Assembly (NCBI RefSeq): GCF_036946125.1
Contig: NZ_JAQIJT010000001.1
Span: forward strand, 1,202,501-1,266,500
Direction: 5' to 3'
Source: Sphingomonas adhaesiva
Lineage (GTDB): Bacteria; Pseudomonadota; Alphaproteobacteria; Sphingomonadales; Sphingomonadaceae
Length of the DNA stretch: 64,000 nt
The notes below the pieces were generated by a model that worked only from the letters and a program-made list of their open reading frames with translations, was not told the DNA's origin and made no database searches. Shown here in pieces: positions 33,381 to 42,050 of this stretch. The translations under genes were made by a program, and so were the position numbers. The stretch's first letter is position 1. Each line of letters opens with the position of its first letter.

Positions 33381-34330
33381 GATGACGGCCTCCCATCGGT
33401 GCGGAGGATGCGGACGGTCTGCTGGCGGTCGCCCTTGCCGAGGCGCAGCTCGGCGGCGCCGAACAGGCGGTCGACGATGAGCACATTGCGGTGGACGCGG
33501 CTGTTGACGATCTCCGGCTCGCCTTCGGAGCCGACGACGAACAGCGGCGGCATCTCGCCCTGGACGATGCCGCGCGGGAACTCGACGTAGACGCGCCGCC
33601 CGTCGTCGTAGACCGCGATCGGTCGCCACGGCGGAGCGTCGCCGGTCAGGGCGTAGCGATAGGTGCGCTCGGCGGCGGCCGGTATGATCGGCGTGGTTGG
33701 CACAGCGGCTTGTTGCGAAGGCGGCGGGACCGGATAGCTCCACGCGACCGAGGGCATGTAGGGCCGTTCGCCCGCGTGCAGCTCGATCAGATAAAGACGC
33801 CGGTCGGTGGTGATGACGAGGTTGGTGGAAAGGTCCGCCCGCGTCGGCTTGACGAGGACGTGGACGCGGCGGGTGTCACCCGCGCCGCTCTCGGTGTCGC
33901 CGATGATCCATCGCGCGGTGTCGCCCGCCGCGATCGGACCGGCGCCGGTGAGGCTCTCGCCCGGTTCGAGCGCGATGTCGGTGATCTGCCCGACTGCGGC
34001 GTAGACCTGGTAGAGCGCGCCCTCGCTCCACGGATAGACCTGGATAGCGTTGTAATAGCCTTCGCGGCGCGGCTGGACGCGGGCGGCGGCGTTGGCGTTC
34101 TCGACGCGCGCGGTCGAGGTTCCGGCAGCTTGTCCGCCCCGTGCCGGCGTCCACGGCGGCGGGACATGCAACGGCCGGGGCCGCGATGGTACGGCGAGCA
34201 TCGGCACGGGCGGCAGCGGCGGCACCTCGGCATCGTAGCTGATCTCGGGCGGCTTTTGCGTCGTGGCGCAACCGGCGAGCATCGTCGCGGCGAACAGTGC
34301 CGCCGGAACGGACGTGAGGCGCAGGATCAC
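33377..34330 (-). CDS. trbG: TrbG, outer-membrane conjugation protein (VirB9 family)
   Basis: A 317-residue lipoprotein: signal peptide and lipobox MLAGCATT, a Pro-rich linker, then the VirB9 domain (IQVYPWSEGALYQVYAAVGQ, ITDIALEPGESL, RVHVLVKPTRADLSTNLVIT). With TrbI it forms the outer ring of the mating pore. It overlaps both trbF and trbI by four bases. Confidence 0.93.
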   Translation of the reverse strand: MILRLTSVPAALFAATMLAGCATTQKPPEISYDAEVPPLPPVPMLAVPSRPRPLHVPPPWTPARGGQAAGTSTARVENANAAARVQPRREGYYNAIQVYPWSEGALYQVYAAVGQITDIALEPGESLTGAGPIAAGDTARWIIGDTESGAGDTRRVHVLVKPTRADLSTNLVITTDRRLYLIELHAGERPYMPSVAWSYPVPPPSQQAAVPTTPIIPAAAERTYRYALTGDAPPWRPIAVYDDGRRVYVEFPRGIVQGEMPPLFVVGSEGEPEIVNSRVHRNVLIVDRLFGAAELRLGKGDRQQTVRILRTDGRPSS

Positions 34331-35016
34331 TGGCCCAGCTCCTTCGACCAGTTGATCGCGTTGACGTAGATGCCAAGTGGGTTCTTGCGCAGCGCCTCGG
34401 CATCACGCGGCGGCTGGACGACGACGGTGAGGATCGCGGTCCAGCGGGAGGTCTCGGCGAGACTGCCGTCCTGGTAGCGCCGCTCGGTCCAAGCGACGCG
34501 GAAAGAGTCCGGCGAGGCGCGGATGACCGACGACACGTCGACGGCGATCTGCTGCTTGCCGACCTTCGCGAACGGGTCGTTGGCGCGGGCATAGTCGTTG
34601 AGCGCCTGCGCGCCGGTCGCGGTCGTGAAGTCGTAGGCGCGCAGCCAGTTCTGCCGCACGACGATCGCATCTGCCGGGATGCTGCGGACCTCCTCGACGA
34701 ACCGCGCGAGGTGGAACGCGATCTGCGGATCGGTCGGGCGGTAGCCTTCGCTGGCGGGTGCCACGGCCTGCGCCTGACCGAGCTTGTCGACCTGCACCAC
34801 CCACGGCACGATCGAGCCACTGGCACCCTGCCAGACCAGCGCGGTCGACAGACCGGCGGACAGCGCCAGCGAGCCGAACGCCATCAGCCGCCAGTTGCGC
34901 GCCTGGACGCGGGCCGAGCCGATGCGGTCGTCCCACACCTGGGCGGCGCGCTGGTAGGGGGTCTCGGGCTGCGGGGTCTTGCCGTAATGCGCGGCGGGTC
35001 GTTTGAAGATGCTCAT
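34327..35016 (-). CDS. trbF: TrbF, inner-membrane conjugation protein (VirB8 family)
   Basis: A 229-residue protein: cytoplasmic N terminus (FKRPAAHYGKTPQPETPYQR), one helix (MAFGSLALSAGLSTALVWQG) and a periplasmic VirB8-like domain (AFHLARFVEEVRSIPADAIV, RVAWTERRYQDG). It is a scaffold of the mating apparatus. ATG 35016 marks the conserved start and overlaps the trbL stop. Confidence 0.93.
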   Translation of the reverse strand: MSIFKRPAAHYGKTPQPETPYQRAAQVWDDRIGSARVQARNWRLMAFGSLALSAGLSTALVWQGASGSIVPWVVQVDKLGQAQAVAPASEGYRPTDPQIAFHLARFVEEVRSIPADAIVVRQNWLRAYDFTTATGAQALNDYARANDPFAKVGKQQIAVDVSSVIRASPDSFRVAWTERRYQDGSLAETSRWTAILTVVVQPPRDAEALRKNPLGIYVNAINWSKELGQ

Positions 35017-36344
35017 CGGCGGTCGCCTTGGTCGAGGGAGATGGAAGAGCCGCCGCCATGCGCGTCGCCGGATCGCACGGCGTGCGCGGCGGCCTGGACA
35101 CCGTGGGTGAGCTGCTGGGAGCGCTTCATGCGCTTCGCCCATGCGGGTTGGGTTCCCGCCGTTGGAGTTGCAGGAGCCGCGCCGTCATCGCCCGGCGCGG
35201 CGTCGCCGCTCACGGCACGGCTACCGGACTGGAAGCTGGACCGGAGGCTGTCGGCCGCACGGCCGGCGGCGCGCTTCAGCGGCGAGACGGCCGCCTTTCC
35301 GCCCGCGCTGGCCACGTTGCCGAGACCGGAAGCGACGCCGGCCATGCCGGACTGTCCAGCCGCACCGGCCTGATAGGCGGTGGATGCGCCACCGGCGAGC
35401 GCCGCTCCGCCACGGGCAGCAGCGGCGGCACCACCCGCCAGCGCAGCGCCGCCGGACGCGACCGCGCCAATCGCGGCGCCACCGGCGGCGACCATGCCGC
35501 CGGCCGCCAGCCCGGTGCCGATCGCAGCACCCGCGCCGAGCTGTGGACCGCCGGAGACGAGACCGTTGGCGATGCCGGGACCGAAGATGCCGAGGCCCAG
35601 CAGCGACAGCGCGGCGAGCACGATCGCCATCGCGTCGTCGATGGTCGGCGTCCGCCCGCCGAAGCCGGCGGTGAACTGCGAGAACAAGGTCGATCCGATC
35701 CCGACGATGACGGCGAGCACGAGCACCTTGATGCCGGACGAGATGACGTTGCCGAGGACGCGCTCGGCCATGAAGGCGGTCTTGCCGAACAGGCCGAACG
35801 GGATGAGCACGAAGCCGGCGAGCGTCGTCAGCTTGAACTCGATCAGCGTGACGAAAAGCTGGACGGCGAGAATGAAGAAGGCGAGCAGGATCAGCGCCCA
35901 TGCGAAGAGCAGGCAGGCGATCTGGATGAAGTTCTCGAAGAACGACCAATAGCCCATCAGCCCGGAGATCGAGTCGAGCAGCGGCCGTCCGGCATCGAGG
36001 CCGGTCTGCGCCACCTTGCCGGGCCGCATGAGGTCGGCGGCGGAGAAGCCGGTGCCGGATGCCTTGAGCCCCAGCCCGGCGAAGCTGTCGAAGACGATCC
36101 GGGCGAGATTGTTCCAGTTGCCGATGATGTACGCGAACACGCCGACGAACAGCGTTTTCTTGATGAGGCGGCCGACGATGTCGTCCTCGCCGCCCATCGA
36201 CCAGAACAGCGCGGCCAGTGTCACGTCGATGACGATCAGCGTGGTGGCGATGAAGGCGACCTCGCCGCCGAGCAGACCGAAGCCTGAGTCGATGTAGCGG
36301 GTGAAGACGCCGAGGAAGCTGTCGATGACGCCGGTGCTGCCCAT
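35013..36344 (-). CDS. trbL: TrbL, polytopic conjugation membrane protein (VirB6 family)
   Basis: A 443-residue protein with at least five hydrophobic segments in the first 270 residues (ATTLIVIDVTLAALFW, ILLAFFILAVQLFVTLIEFK, VLVLAVIVGIGSTLF), then an Ala/Gly-rich tail (GGAAIGAVASGGAALAGGAA) ending in a charged region. It forms part of the inner-membrane translocation path. ATG 36344 is set by the end of trbK and by family alignment. Confidence 0.93.
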   Translation of the reverse strand: MGSTGVIDSFLGVFTRYIDSGFGLLGGEVAFIATTLIVIDVTLAALFWSMGGEDDIVGRLIKKTLFVGVFAYIIGNWNNLARIVFDSFAGLGLKASGTGFSAADLMRPGKVAQTGLDAGRPLLDSISGLMGYWSFFENFIQIACLLFAWALILLAFFILAVQLFVTLIEFKLTTLAGFVLIPFGLFGKTAFMAERVLGNVISSGIKVLVLAVIVGIGSTLFSQFTAGFGGRTPTIDDAMAIVLAALSLLGLGIFGPGIANGLVSGGPQLGAGAAIGTGLAAGGMVAAGGAAIGAVASGGAALAGGAAAAARGGAALAGGASTAYQAGAAGQSGMAGVASGLGNVASAGGKAAVSPLKRAAGRAADSLRSSFQSGSRAVSGDAAPGDDGAAPATPTAGTQPAWAKRMKRSQQLTHGVQAAAHAVRSGDAHGGGSSISLDQGDRR

Positions 36345-36346
36345 CG

Positions 36347-36616
36347 TCAGCGCGCCCCGGACGCGGGCGACGTGCCGAGGAAACGGGCGCGGTTGTCGGC
36401 CCACGTCTTCAAGCACGTCGCATCGCTTGTCGCGGCCTCGCCCATGAACCGGCAACGTGCAAGCGCCTCGCGCATCGGGTCGGCGGGCGCGGTGGTGACC
36501 TCCACGGTCACCGGCACGACCGGTTTCTCCTCGCGCGTCATCTCGATCGCGGCGGCGGTGATGGCGATGCCGGCGAACGCGGCGGCACCGATGCGGGCAA
36601 GCGTCTTCGCCTCCAT
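36347..36616 (-). CDS. trbK: TrbK-alt putative entry exclusion protein
   Basis: An 89-residue protein: one N-terminal hydrophobic helix (TLARIGAAAFAGIAITAAAI) and a short soluble part with two Cys (ALARCRFMGEAATSDATCLK). By position (between trbJ and trbL) and pattern it is the TrbK-alt type of surface/entry exclusion protein, which blocks uptake of a second copy of the element. ATG 36616 follows the trbJ stop by 8 bases. Confidence 0.82.
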   Translation of the reverse strand: MEAKTLARIGAAAFAGIAITAAAIEMTREEKPVVPVTVEVTTAPADPMREALARCRFMGEAATSDATCLKTWADNRARFLGTSPASGAR

Positions 36617-36624
36617 AAAGCGCC

Positions 36625-37380
36625 TCAGTTGCCGGGGTTGAACATGCGGGCGTTGCCGGGCTGGTAGCCTGCGCCCGGCGCGAGGAAGCGGCGGCGCTGT
36701 TCGCGGCCCTGCTCGGCCGCCGCCGCACGCTCGGCGTCGGACAGCGCCTGCGCGCGACCGTTCGCGGCCATCATCGCGGTGAGGTCTGCGAGCTGTTGCG
36801 CCTGGAGCGCAAGGAGCTGGTTGCCGGCCTGCGTTGCCTGAAGCGCGCCGGTCGCGCCTTGACTGCGGGTTACGAGGTTCGCCATCTCGGCGCGGTTGGT
36901 GTCGATATTGCCGACGACGCCGGCCTGCACGCGCATCGCGTCCTGCAAGCCACCGACCGTGTTCTGCCATCGGCTCCGCGCGTCGGTGACGAGCTGCCTG
37001 TCGGACACCGACATCGACGCGCTGCCGTATTGCCGCTGGAACGCCTGGTCGATCGACCGCACGTCGAAGGCAATATTCTGCGCCTGCTGGAGTAGCGCCT
37101 GTGTGCGGCGGACATTCTGCTGGAGCTGCTGGAGCGAGGAGTACGGCAGGCTGGCGAGGTTACGCGCCTGATTGACCAGCATCGTCGCCTCGTTCTGGAG
37201 GCTGGTGATCTGTTGGTTGACCTGCTGGAGCGTGCGCGCGGCCTGGAGGACGTTCTGCGCGTAGTTCGACGGGTCGAACACCGTCCACTGTGCCGCAGCG
37301 GGCGTCGCCAGCATCGGCGACAGCGGCACGGACAGGATGGTCGCGGCGACGAGTGCCGCGCGGCTACGGCGCAGGGTCAT
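36625..37380 (-). CDS. trbJ: TrbJ, periplasmic conjugation protein (VirB5-like)
   Basis: A 251-residue exported protein: signal peptide cut near LATPAAAQ, then long helices rich in Gln and Asn (NVLQAARTLQQVNQQITSLQ, SSLQQLQQNVRRTQALLQQA), typical of TrbJ/VirB5 pilus-associated proteins. It overlaps trbE by four bases. Confidence 0.92.
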   Translation of the reverse strand: MTLRRSRAALVAATILSVPLSPMLATPAAAQWTVFDPSNYAQNVLQAARTLQQVNQQITSLQNEATMLVNQARNLASLPYSSLQQLQQNVRRTQALLQQAQNIAFDVRSIDQAFQRQYGSASMSVSDRQLVTDARSRWQNTVGGLQDAMRVQAGVVGNIDTNRAEMANLVTRSQGATGALQATQAGNQLLALQAQQLADLTAMMAANGRAQALSDAERAAAAEQGREQRRRFLAPGAGYQPGNARMFNPGN

Positions 37381-39815
37381 GATGATGTCTCCAGATTGGT
37401 GAGGTCGGGGATCAGGTCGGCCGCCCAGCCAACGCCGCGGTGGCGCAGCCAGGCGGCAAGGAAACCGGCGCGGCTGTGCTCGGCGACGATCGCGGCGATG
37501 GCCTGCTGGTCGATGCGCGAGGATGCGGCGCACAGCACCAGCGCCACGTCGGACAGGCCCAGCTCGAACAGCCGGTTGCCGTGGCGCGACTGGCAGTAGT
37601 AGTCGCGCTTGGGCGTCGCCCGCGCGAGGATCTCGATCTGCCGGTCGTTGAGACCGAACCGCCGGTAGATGGCGGTGATCTGCGGCTCGATCGCGCGCTC
37701 GTTGGGCAGAAGCAGCCGGGTCTGGCAACTCTCGATGATGGCGGGCGCGATGGCGCTGCCGTCGATGTCGCTGAGCGATTGCGTGGCGAAGATGACGGAG
37801 GCGTTCTTCTTGCGCAGCGTCTTCAGCCATTCTCGGAGCTGGCCGGCGAAGCCCTCGTCGTCGAGCGCGAGCCACCCCTCGTCGACGATGATAAGCGTCG
37901 GCGCACCGTCGAGCCTGTCCTCGATCCGGTGGAACAGGTAGGCGAGCACGGCGGGCGCGGCGTCGGTGCCGATCAGCCCCTCGGTCTCGAACGCCTGGAC
38001 AGTCGCGCTGCCGAGATGTTCGTGCTCGGCGTCGAGCAGCCGGCCCCACGCGCCGCCAATGCAATAGGGCCGCAGCGCCTGCTTCAGGTCGTTCGATTGG
38101 AGCAGCACCGCGAGGCCGGTGACCGTCCGCTCCTCGACCGGTGCGGAGGCCAGCGACGACAGCGCGGTCCAGAGATGCTCCTTCACCTCCGGCGTGATCG
38201 CCACACCTTCGCGGGTCAAGATCGCGACGAGCCAATCGGCCGCCCATGCGCGTTCGGCGGTCTGTTCGATGCGAGCCAGCGGCTGGAGCGACACGCTGGC
38301 GTCGCTGCCTTCGGTCAGTCCGCCGCCGAGATCGTGCCAGTCGCCGCCCATTGCCAGCGCGGCGGCCCGGATCGAGCCACCGAAGTCGAAGGCGAACATC
38401 TGCGCGCCCGCATACCGGCGAAACTGCAACGCCATCAGCGCGAGCAGCACCGACTTGCCCGCGCCGGTCGGGCCGACGACGAGGGTATGCCCGACATCGC
38501 CGACATGCAGCGACAGCCGGAACGGCGTCGAACCTTCTGTCCGGCCGTACAGCAGCGGCGGCGCGTCGAAATGCTCGTCGCGCTCCGGTCCCGCCCAGAC
38601 TGCCGACAGAGGGATCATATGGGCGAGGTTGAGCGTCGAGATCGGCGGCTGCCGGACGTTGGCGTAGACGTGCCCCGGCAAGCTACCGAGCCAAGCGTCC
38701 ACCGCATTGATCGTCTCGGCCATCGCGGTGAAGTCGCGACCCTGCACGACCTTCTCGACCAGCCGCAGCTTCTCGTCGGCGATGCGCGGATCGGCGTCCC
38801 ACACCGTCACCGTCGCGGTGACGTAGGCGATGCCGGCATGGTCGGCGCCAAGTTCCTGCAACGCCATGTCGGCGTCCGCCGCCTTGTTCGACGCATCGGT
38901 ATCGACCAGCACCGATTGTTCGTTGGTCATCACCTCCTTCAGGATCGCGGCGACCGACTTGCGCTTCGCGAACCACTGCCGCCTGATCTTCGTCAGCAGC
39001 TTCGTGGCGTCGGTCTTGTCGAGGAGGATCGCGCGGGTCGACCAGCGGTATGGGAAGGCCAGCCGGTTCAGCTCGTCGAGCAGCCCCGGCGTGGTCGCGG
39101 TCGGAAAGCCGGTGATGGTGAGGACGCGGAGATGCCGGTCGCCCAGCATCGGCTCCAGTCCGCCGGTCAGCGGCTGGTCGGCGAGCAGCGCGTCGAGATA
39201 CATCGGCGTCTCGGGCACGCGGACACGGTGCCGGTGGGTCGAAACGCAGGCGTGGAGGTAGGTGAGCGTCTCGGCGTCATCCAGCCAGCGGCACGCTGGC
39301 ATGAAGGTCTCGACGAGCCGCAGGATGCGGTCGGTGCGATCGACGAATCCGGCGGCCAGCTCCTGCGGGTCGATGCCCTTTTGCTCGCGGCCCTCGTAGA
39401 GCCAGCCCTCGGCTCGCGCGGCATCCTCGGCCGGCGGCAGGAAGGTGAAGGTCAGGAAGTAGCTGGACTCGAAGTGACTGCCGGCTTCCTCGAAGTCGGC
39501 CTTGCGCTCCGCATCGACCAGCGCGGACGCGGCATCGGGGAATGTGCTCGTCGGATAGGTTGCGGCGGGATGGCGCTGCGCCTCGACGAAGATCGCCCAG
39601 CCCGAGCCGAGACGGCGGAAGGCGTTGTTGAGACGGCCAGCGACCGCGACCAGCTCGGCGGGCACCGCGCTGTCGAGGTCGGGACCGCTAAAGCGCGCGG
39701 TGCGCTGGAAGCTGCCGTCCTTGTTGAGGACGACGCCCGAGCCGACCAGCGCCACCCAAGGCAGGAAGTCGGCGAGGCGCGCGGCGGTGCGGCGATATTC
39801 CGCGAGGTTCATCAT
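37377..39815 (-). CDS. trbE: TrbE, conjugation ATPase (VirB4 family)
   Basis: An 812-residue ATPase. The N-terminal CagE/TrbE domain begins at NLAEYRRTAARLADFLPWVA; Walker A is VVGPTGAGKSVLLALMAL and Walker B APTLIIVDEGWLALDDEGF. It powers assembly of the mating channel. Start ATG 39815 or 39812 (two adjacent Met codons) lies 10 bases after the trbD stop. Confidence 0.95.
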   Translation of the reverse strand: MMNLAEYRRTAARLADFLPWVALVGSGVVLNKDGSFQRTARFSGPDLDSAVPAELVAVAGRLNNAFRRLGSGWAIFVEAQRHPAATYPTSTFPDAASALVDAERKADFEEAGSHFESSYFLTFTFLPPAEDAARAEGWLYEGREQKGIDPQELAAGFVDRTDRILRLVETFMPACRWLDDAETLTYLHACVSTHRHRVRVPETPMYLDALLADQPLTGGLEPMLGDRHLRVLTITGFPTATTPGLLDELNRLAFPYRWSTRAILLDKTDATKLLTKIRRQWFAKRKSVAAILKEVMTNEQSVLVDTDASNKAADADMALQELGADHAGIAYVTATVTVWDADPRIADEKLRLVEKVVQGRDFTAMAETINAVDAWLGSLPGHVYANVRQPPISTLNLAHMIPLSAVWAGPERDEHFDAPPLLYGRTEGSTPFRLSLHVGDVGHTLVVGPTGAGKSVLLALMALQFRRYAGAQMFAFDFGGSIRAAALAMGGDWHDLGGGLTEGSDASVSLQPLARIEQTAERAWAADWLVAILTREGVAITPEVKEHLWTALSSLASAPVEERTVTGLAVLLQSNDLKQALRPYCIGGAWGRLLDAEHEHLGSATVQAFETEGLIGTDAAPAVLAYLFHRIEDRLDGAPTLIIVDEGWLALDDEGFAGQLREWLKTLRKKNASVIFATQSLSDIDGSAIAPAIIESCQTRLLLPNERAIEPQITAIYRRFGLNDRQIEILARATPKRDYYCQSRHGNRLFELGLSDVALVLCAASSRIDQQAIAAIVAEHSRAGFLAAWLRHRGVGWAADLIPDLTNLETSS

Positions 39816-39825
39816 GGCCGCCCCC

Positions 39826-40101
39826 TCAAACCGACAGGTGGCCGGGGATGCGCAGATGCCGGCGCACCACGTCGACGAACATCGGATCGCGTTTCGCCGC
39901 CCACACCGCCGCGACGTGCCCGATCGCCCAGACGACGAGGCCGACCAGCCACAGCCGCAGCCCAAGCCCGAGCGCCGCCGCCAGCGTGCCGTTGAGGATG
40001 GCGAGACCGCGCGGCGCGCCGCCGAGCAGGATATGCTCGGTCAGCGCCCGGTGGACCGGCACGGCGAAGCCCGGCACCTCGCCGGCATGATCGCCGGCCA
40101 T
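39826..40101 (-). CDS. trbD: TrbD, small membrane conjugation protein (VirB3 family)
   Basis: A 91-residue VirB3-like protein: PGFAVPVHRALTEHILLGGA, then two hydrophobic segments (GLAILNGTLAAALGLGLRLW, LVGLVVWAIGHVAAVWA) and a polar tail. It partners the TrbE ATPase at the inner membrane. Its ATG overlaps the trbC stop by one base. Confidence 0.92.
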   Translation of the reverse strand: MAGDHAGEVPGFAVPVHRALTEHILLGGAPRGLAILNGTLAAALGLGLRLWLVGLVVWAIGHVAAVWAAKRDPMFVDVVRRHLRIPGHLSV

Positions 40102-40433
40102 CAGACGAGCGCCCCGCCGCCGAACGAGAAGAAGGACAGGAAGAAGCTCGAAGCGGCAAAGGCGATCGACAGCCCGAAGACGATCTGGATGAGACGGCGG
40201 AAGCCGCCCGACGTATCGCCGAACGCCAGCGCGAGGCCGGTCGAGATGATGACGATGACCGCGACGATCTTGGCGACCGGCCCCTCGATCGACTTCAGGA
40301 TCGACTGGAGCGGTGCTTCCCACGGCATCGACGAGCCGGAGGCGTGTGCGGCGGGCGCCGTCATCACGCTGATGACGACGACCGCCACTGCGGTCTCGAA
40401 GCGGTGGCGGGCAATACGAAGGCGTGAGATCAT
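40101..40433 (-). CDS. trbC: TrbC, conjugative pilin precursor (VirB2 family)
   Basis: A 110-residue pilin: long signal region cut near TAPAAHASG, then two hydrophobic helices separated by a short polar loop (VAKIVAVIVIISTGLALAFG, LIQIVFGLSIAFAASSFFLS). Trb pilins are trimmed and cyclised by TraF, which is encoded at 51.3-51.8 kb. It overlaps trbB by four bases. Confidence 0.92.
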   Translation of the reverse strand: MISRLRIARHRFETAVAVVVISVMTAPAAHASGSSMPWEAPLQSILKSIEGPVAKIVAVIVIISTGLALAFGDTSGGFRRLIQIVFGLSIAFAASSFFLSFFSFGGGALV

Positions 40434-41434
40434 GGATTTTCTCCTGTGCTGGTAGGGGTGAGTGAGGCCGCCGGACGGTTGGCGGGCACGACGCGGTAGT
40501 CGCCGTCAGGGCCGAGTCCTTCGACGCGCGTGAGTTCGGAAAGGCGGCGCATCGAGCCGCGCCCCGCGAGGACGGCGACGAGGTCGATCGTCTCGGCGAT
40601 CAGCGCGCGCGGCACGGTGACGACGGCTTCCTGGATGAGCTGCTCCATCCGCCGCAGCGCGCCGATGGCGCTGCCGGCGTGGATCGTGCCGATGCCGCCG
40701 GGGTGCCCGGTGCCCCAGGCCTTCAGAAGATCGAGCGCTTCCGGCCCGCGCACCTCGCCGATCGGGATGCGGTCGGGGCGCAGGCGCAAGCTGGAGCGGA
40801 CGAGATCGGAGAGCGAGGCGACGCCATCTTTGGTGCGCATGGCGACGAGGTTCGGCGCGGCGCATTGCAGCTCGCGCGTATCCTCGATGATGACGACGCG
40901 GTCGGGCGACTTCGCCACCTCGGCGAGCAGCGCGTTGGTCAACGTCGTCTTGCCGGTCGAGGTGCCGCCGGCGACGAGGATGTTGGCGCGGAAGGCGACG
41001 CCCTCGCGGAGCACCTCCGCCTGTGCCGCCGACATGATGCCGGCCGCGACGTAATCGTCGAGCGTGAACACCGCGACGGCAGGCTTGCGGATGGCAAAGG
41101 TGGGTGCCGCGACGACCGGCGGCAGCAGACCCTCGAACCGCTCGCCCGTCTCGGGCAGCTCGGCGGAGACGCGCGGGGCACCGGCATAGACCTCCGCGCC
41201 GACATGGTGCGCGACGAGCCTGATGATGCGCTCGCCGTCAGCCGGAGAAAGCCGCTCGCCCGTATCGGCCAGTCCCTCGGACAATCGGTCTATCCAGATG
41301 CGCCCATCCGGATTCAGCATCACCTCGACGACGGCGGGGTCTTCCAGCAGCCGGGCGATGGCGGGACCGAGCGCCGTGCGCAGCATCCGCGCGCCGCGCG
41401 CCAGACCCTCCGAATTGTGCTGTGCGCCCGCCAT
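40430..41434 (-). CDS. trbB: TrbB, conjugation ATPase (VirB11 family)
   Basis: A 334-residue secretion ATPase: Walker A in ILVAGGTSTGKTTLTNALLA, Asp box IIEDTRELQ, Walker B and His box GEVRGPEALDLLKAWGTGHP, GGIGTIHA. It drives pilus assembly and substrate transfer. First gene of the trb operon; a 169-base gap to the CopG gene upstream may hold the promoter. Confidence 0.95.
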   Translation of the reverse strand: MAGAQHNSEGLARGARMLRTALGPAIARLLEDPAVVEVMLNPDGRIWIDRLSEGLADTGERLSPADGERIIRLVAHHVGAEVYAGAPRVSAELPETGERFEGLLPPVVAAPTFAIRKPAVAVFTLDDYVAAGIMSAAQAEVLREGVAFRANILVAGGTSTGKTTLTNALLAEVAKSPDRVVIIEDTRELQCAAPNLVAMRTKDGVASLSDLVRSSLRLRPDRIPIGEVRGPEALDLLKAWGTGHPGGIGTIHAGSAIGALRRMEQLIQEAVVTVPRALIAETIDLVAVLAGRGSMRRLSELTRVEGLGPDGDYRVVPANRPAASLTPTSTGENP

Positions 41435-41603
41435 GCTATCCCCGTTCCTACCGGGGCGGCGTCAGCGGTCCCGAACGGGGTCGAGTAAGAGAGCCTGAAA
41501 CTCGGCCGTTTCAACAAGTATCGAACGCCGTGCGGGCATGGCGAAGAAACGGCGGCAATCGGCGGGATCGGTCGTGCCTCGGTGGGCCGGTGCGGTTGGA
41601 TAT

Positions 41604-42038
41604 CTATTCGGTAGCGGTGCCGTCACGCCTCGAGTCGATGTCGCGCGACAGCTCCTTCAGGAACCGGTCGCCGGTCGCCAACCGCCTGCCGAGCGTTTGC
41701 AGGAAGCCCTCGAACCGCTCGCTGCCCTTCGCCCGAGCCGATGCCTGTGCGCTGTCGGGCAGTGGCGGTGTGACGGTCAGCCAGAAGCGGATGAACAGCG
41801 ACAGCGTCTCGCCGACGATGGCGAGGTCTTCATCCATCCCGTCGATCTGCCTGCCGATCCGGTCCATGCGGCGGGCGAACACCGCCTCCAGCCGTTCCGA
41901 GGCGTCGGCGGACAGAAAGGACGCGACGGCAGCTTCGACGATGGAGGACTTCGATACGTTGCGGCGGAGCGCCAGCGCCTCGACCTTCTTCAAGAGGTCC
42001 GGGTCGAAATAGACGTTCATGCGGGTCTTGGTCGGCAT
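41604..42038 (-). CDS. CopG-family ribbon-helix-helix protein
   Basis: A 144-residue protein: N-terminal ribbon-helix-helix (RMNVYFDPDLLKKVEALALR, RNVSKSSIVEAAVASFLS), a central helix and one hydrophobic stretch (LAIVGETLSLFIRFWLTVTP). In these elements it sits between traG and trbB and is annotated CopG family; it may regulate the trb operon. It begins 12 bases after the traG stop. Confidence 0.88.
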   Translation of the reverse strand: MPTKTRMNVYFDPDLLKKVEALALRRNVSKSSIVEAAVASFLSADASERLEAVFARRMDRIGRQIDGMDEDLAIVGETLSLFIRFWLTVTPPLPDSAQASARAKGSERFEGFLQTLGRRLATGDRFLKELSRDIDSRRDGTATE

Positions 42039-42050
42039 GGCCGCTCCTCC

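Noticed and set aside
35013..36728. Extended 571-codon reading of trbL
   Set aside because: The upstream 128 codons shadow trbK and are foreign to the family; the conserved start is at 36344.
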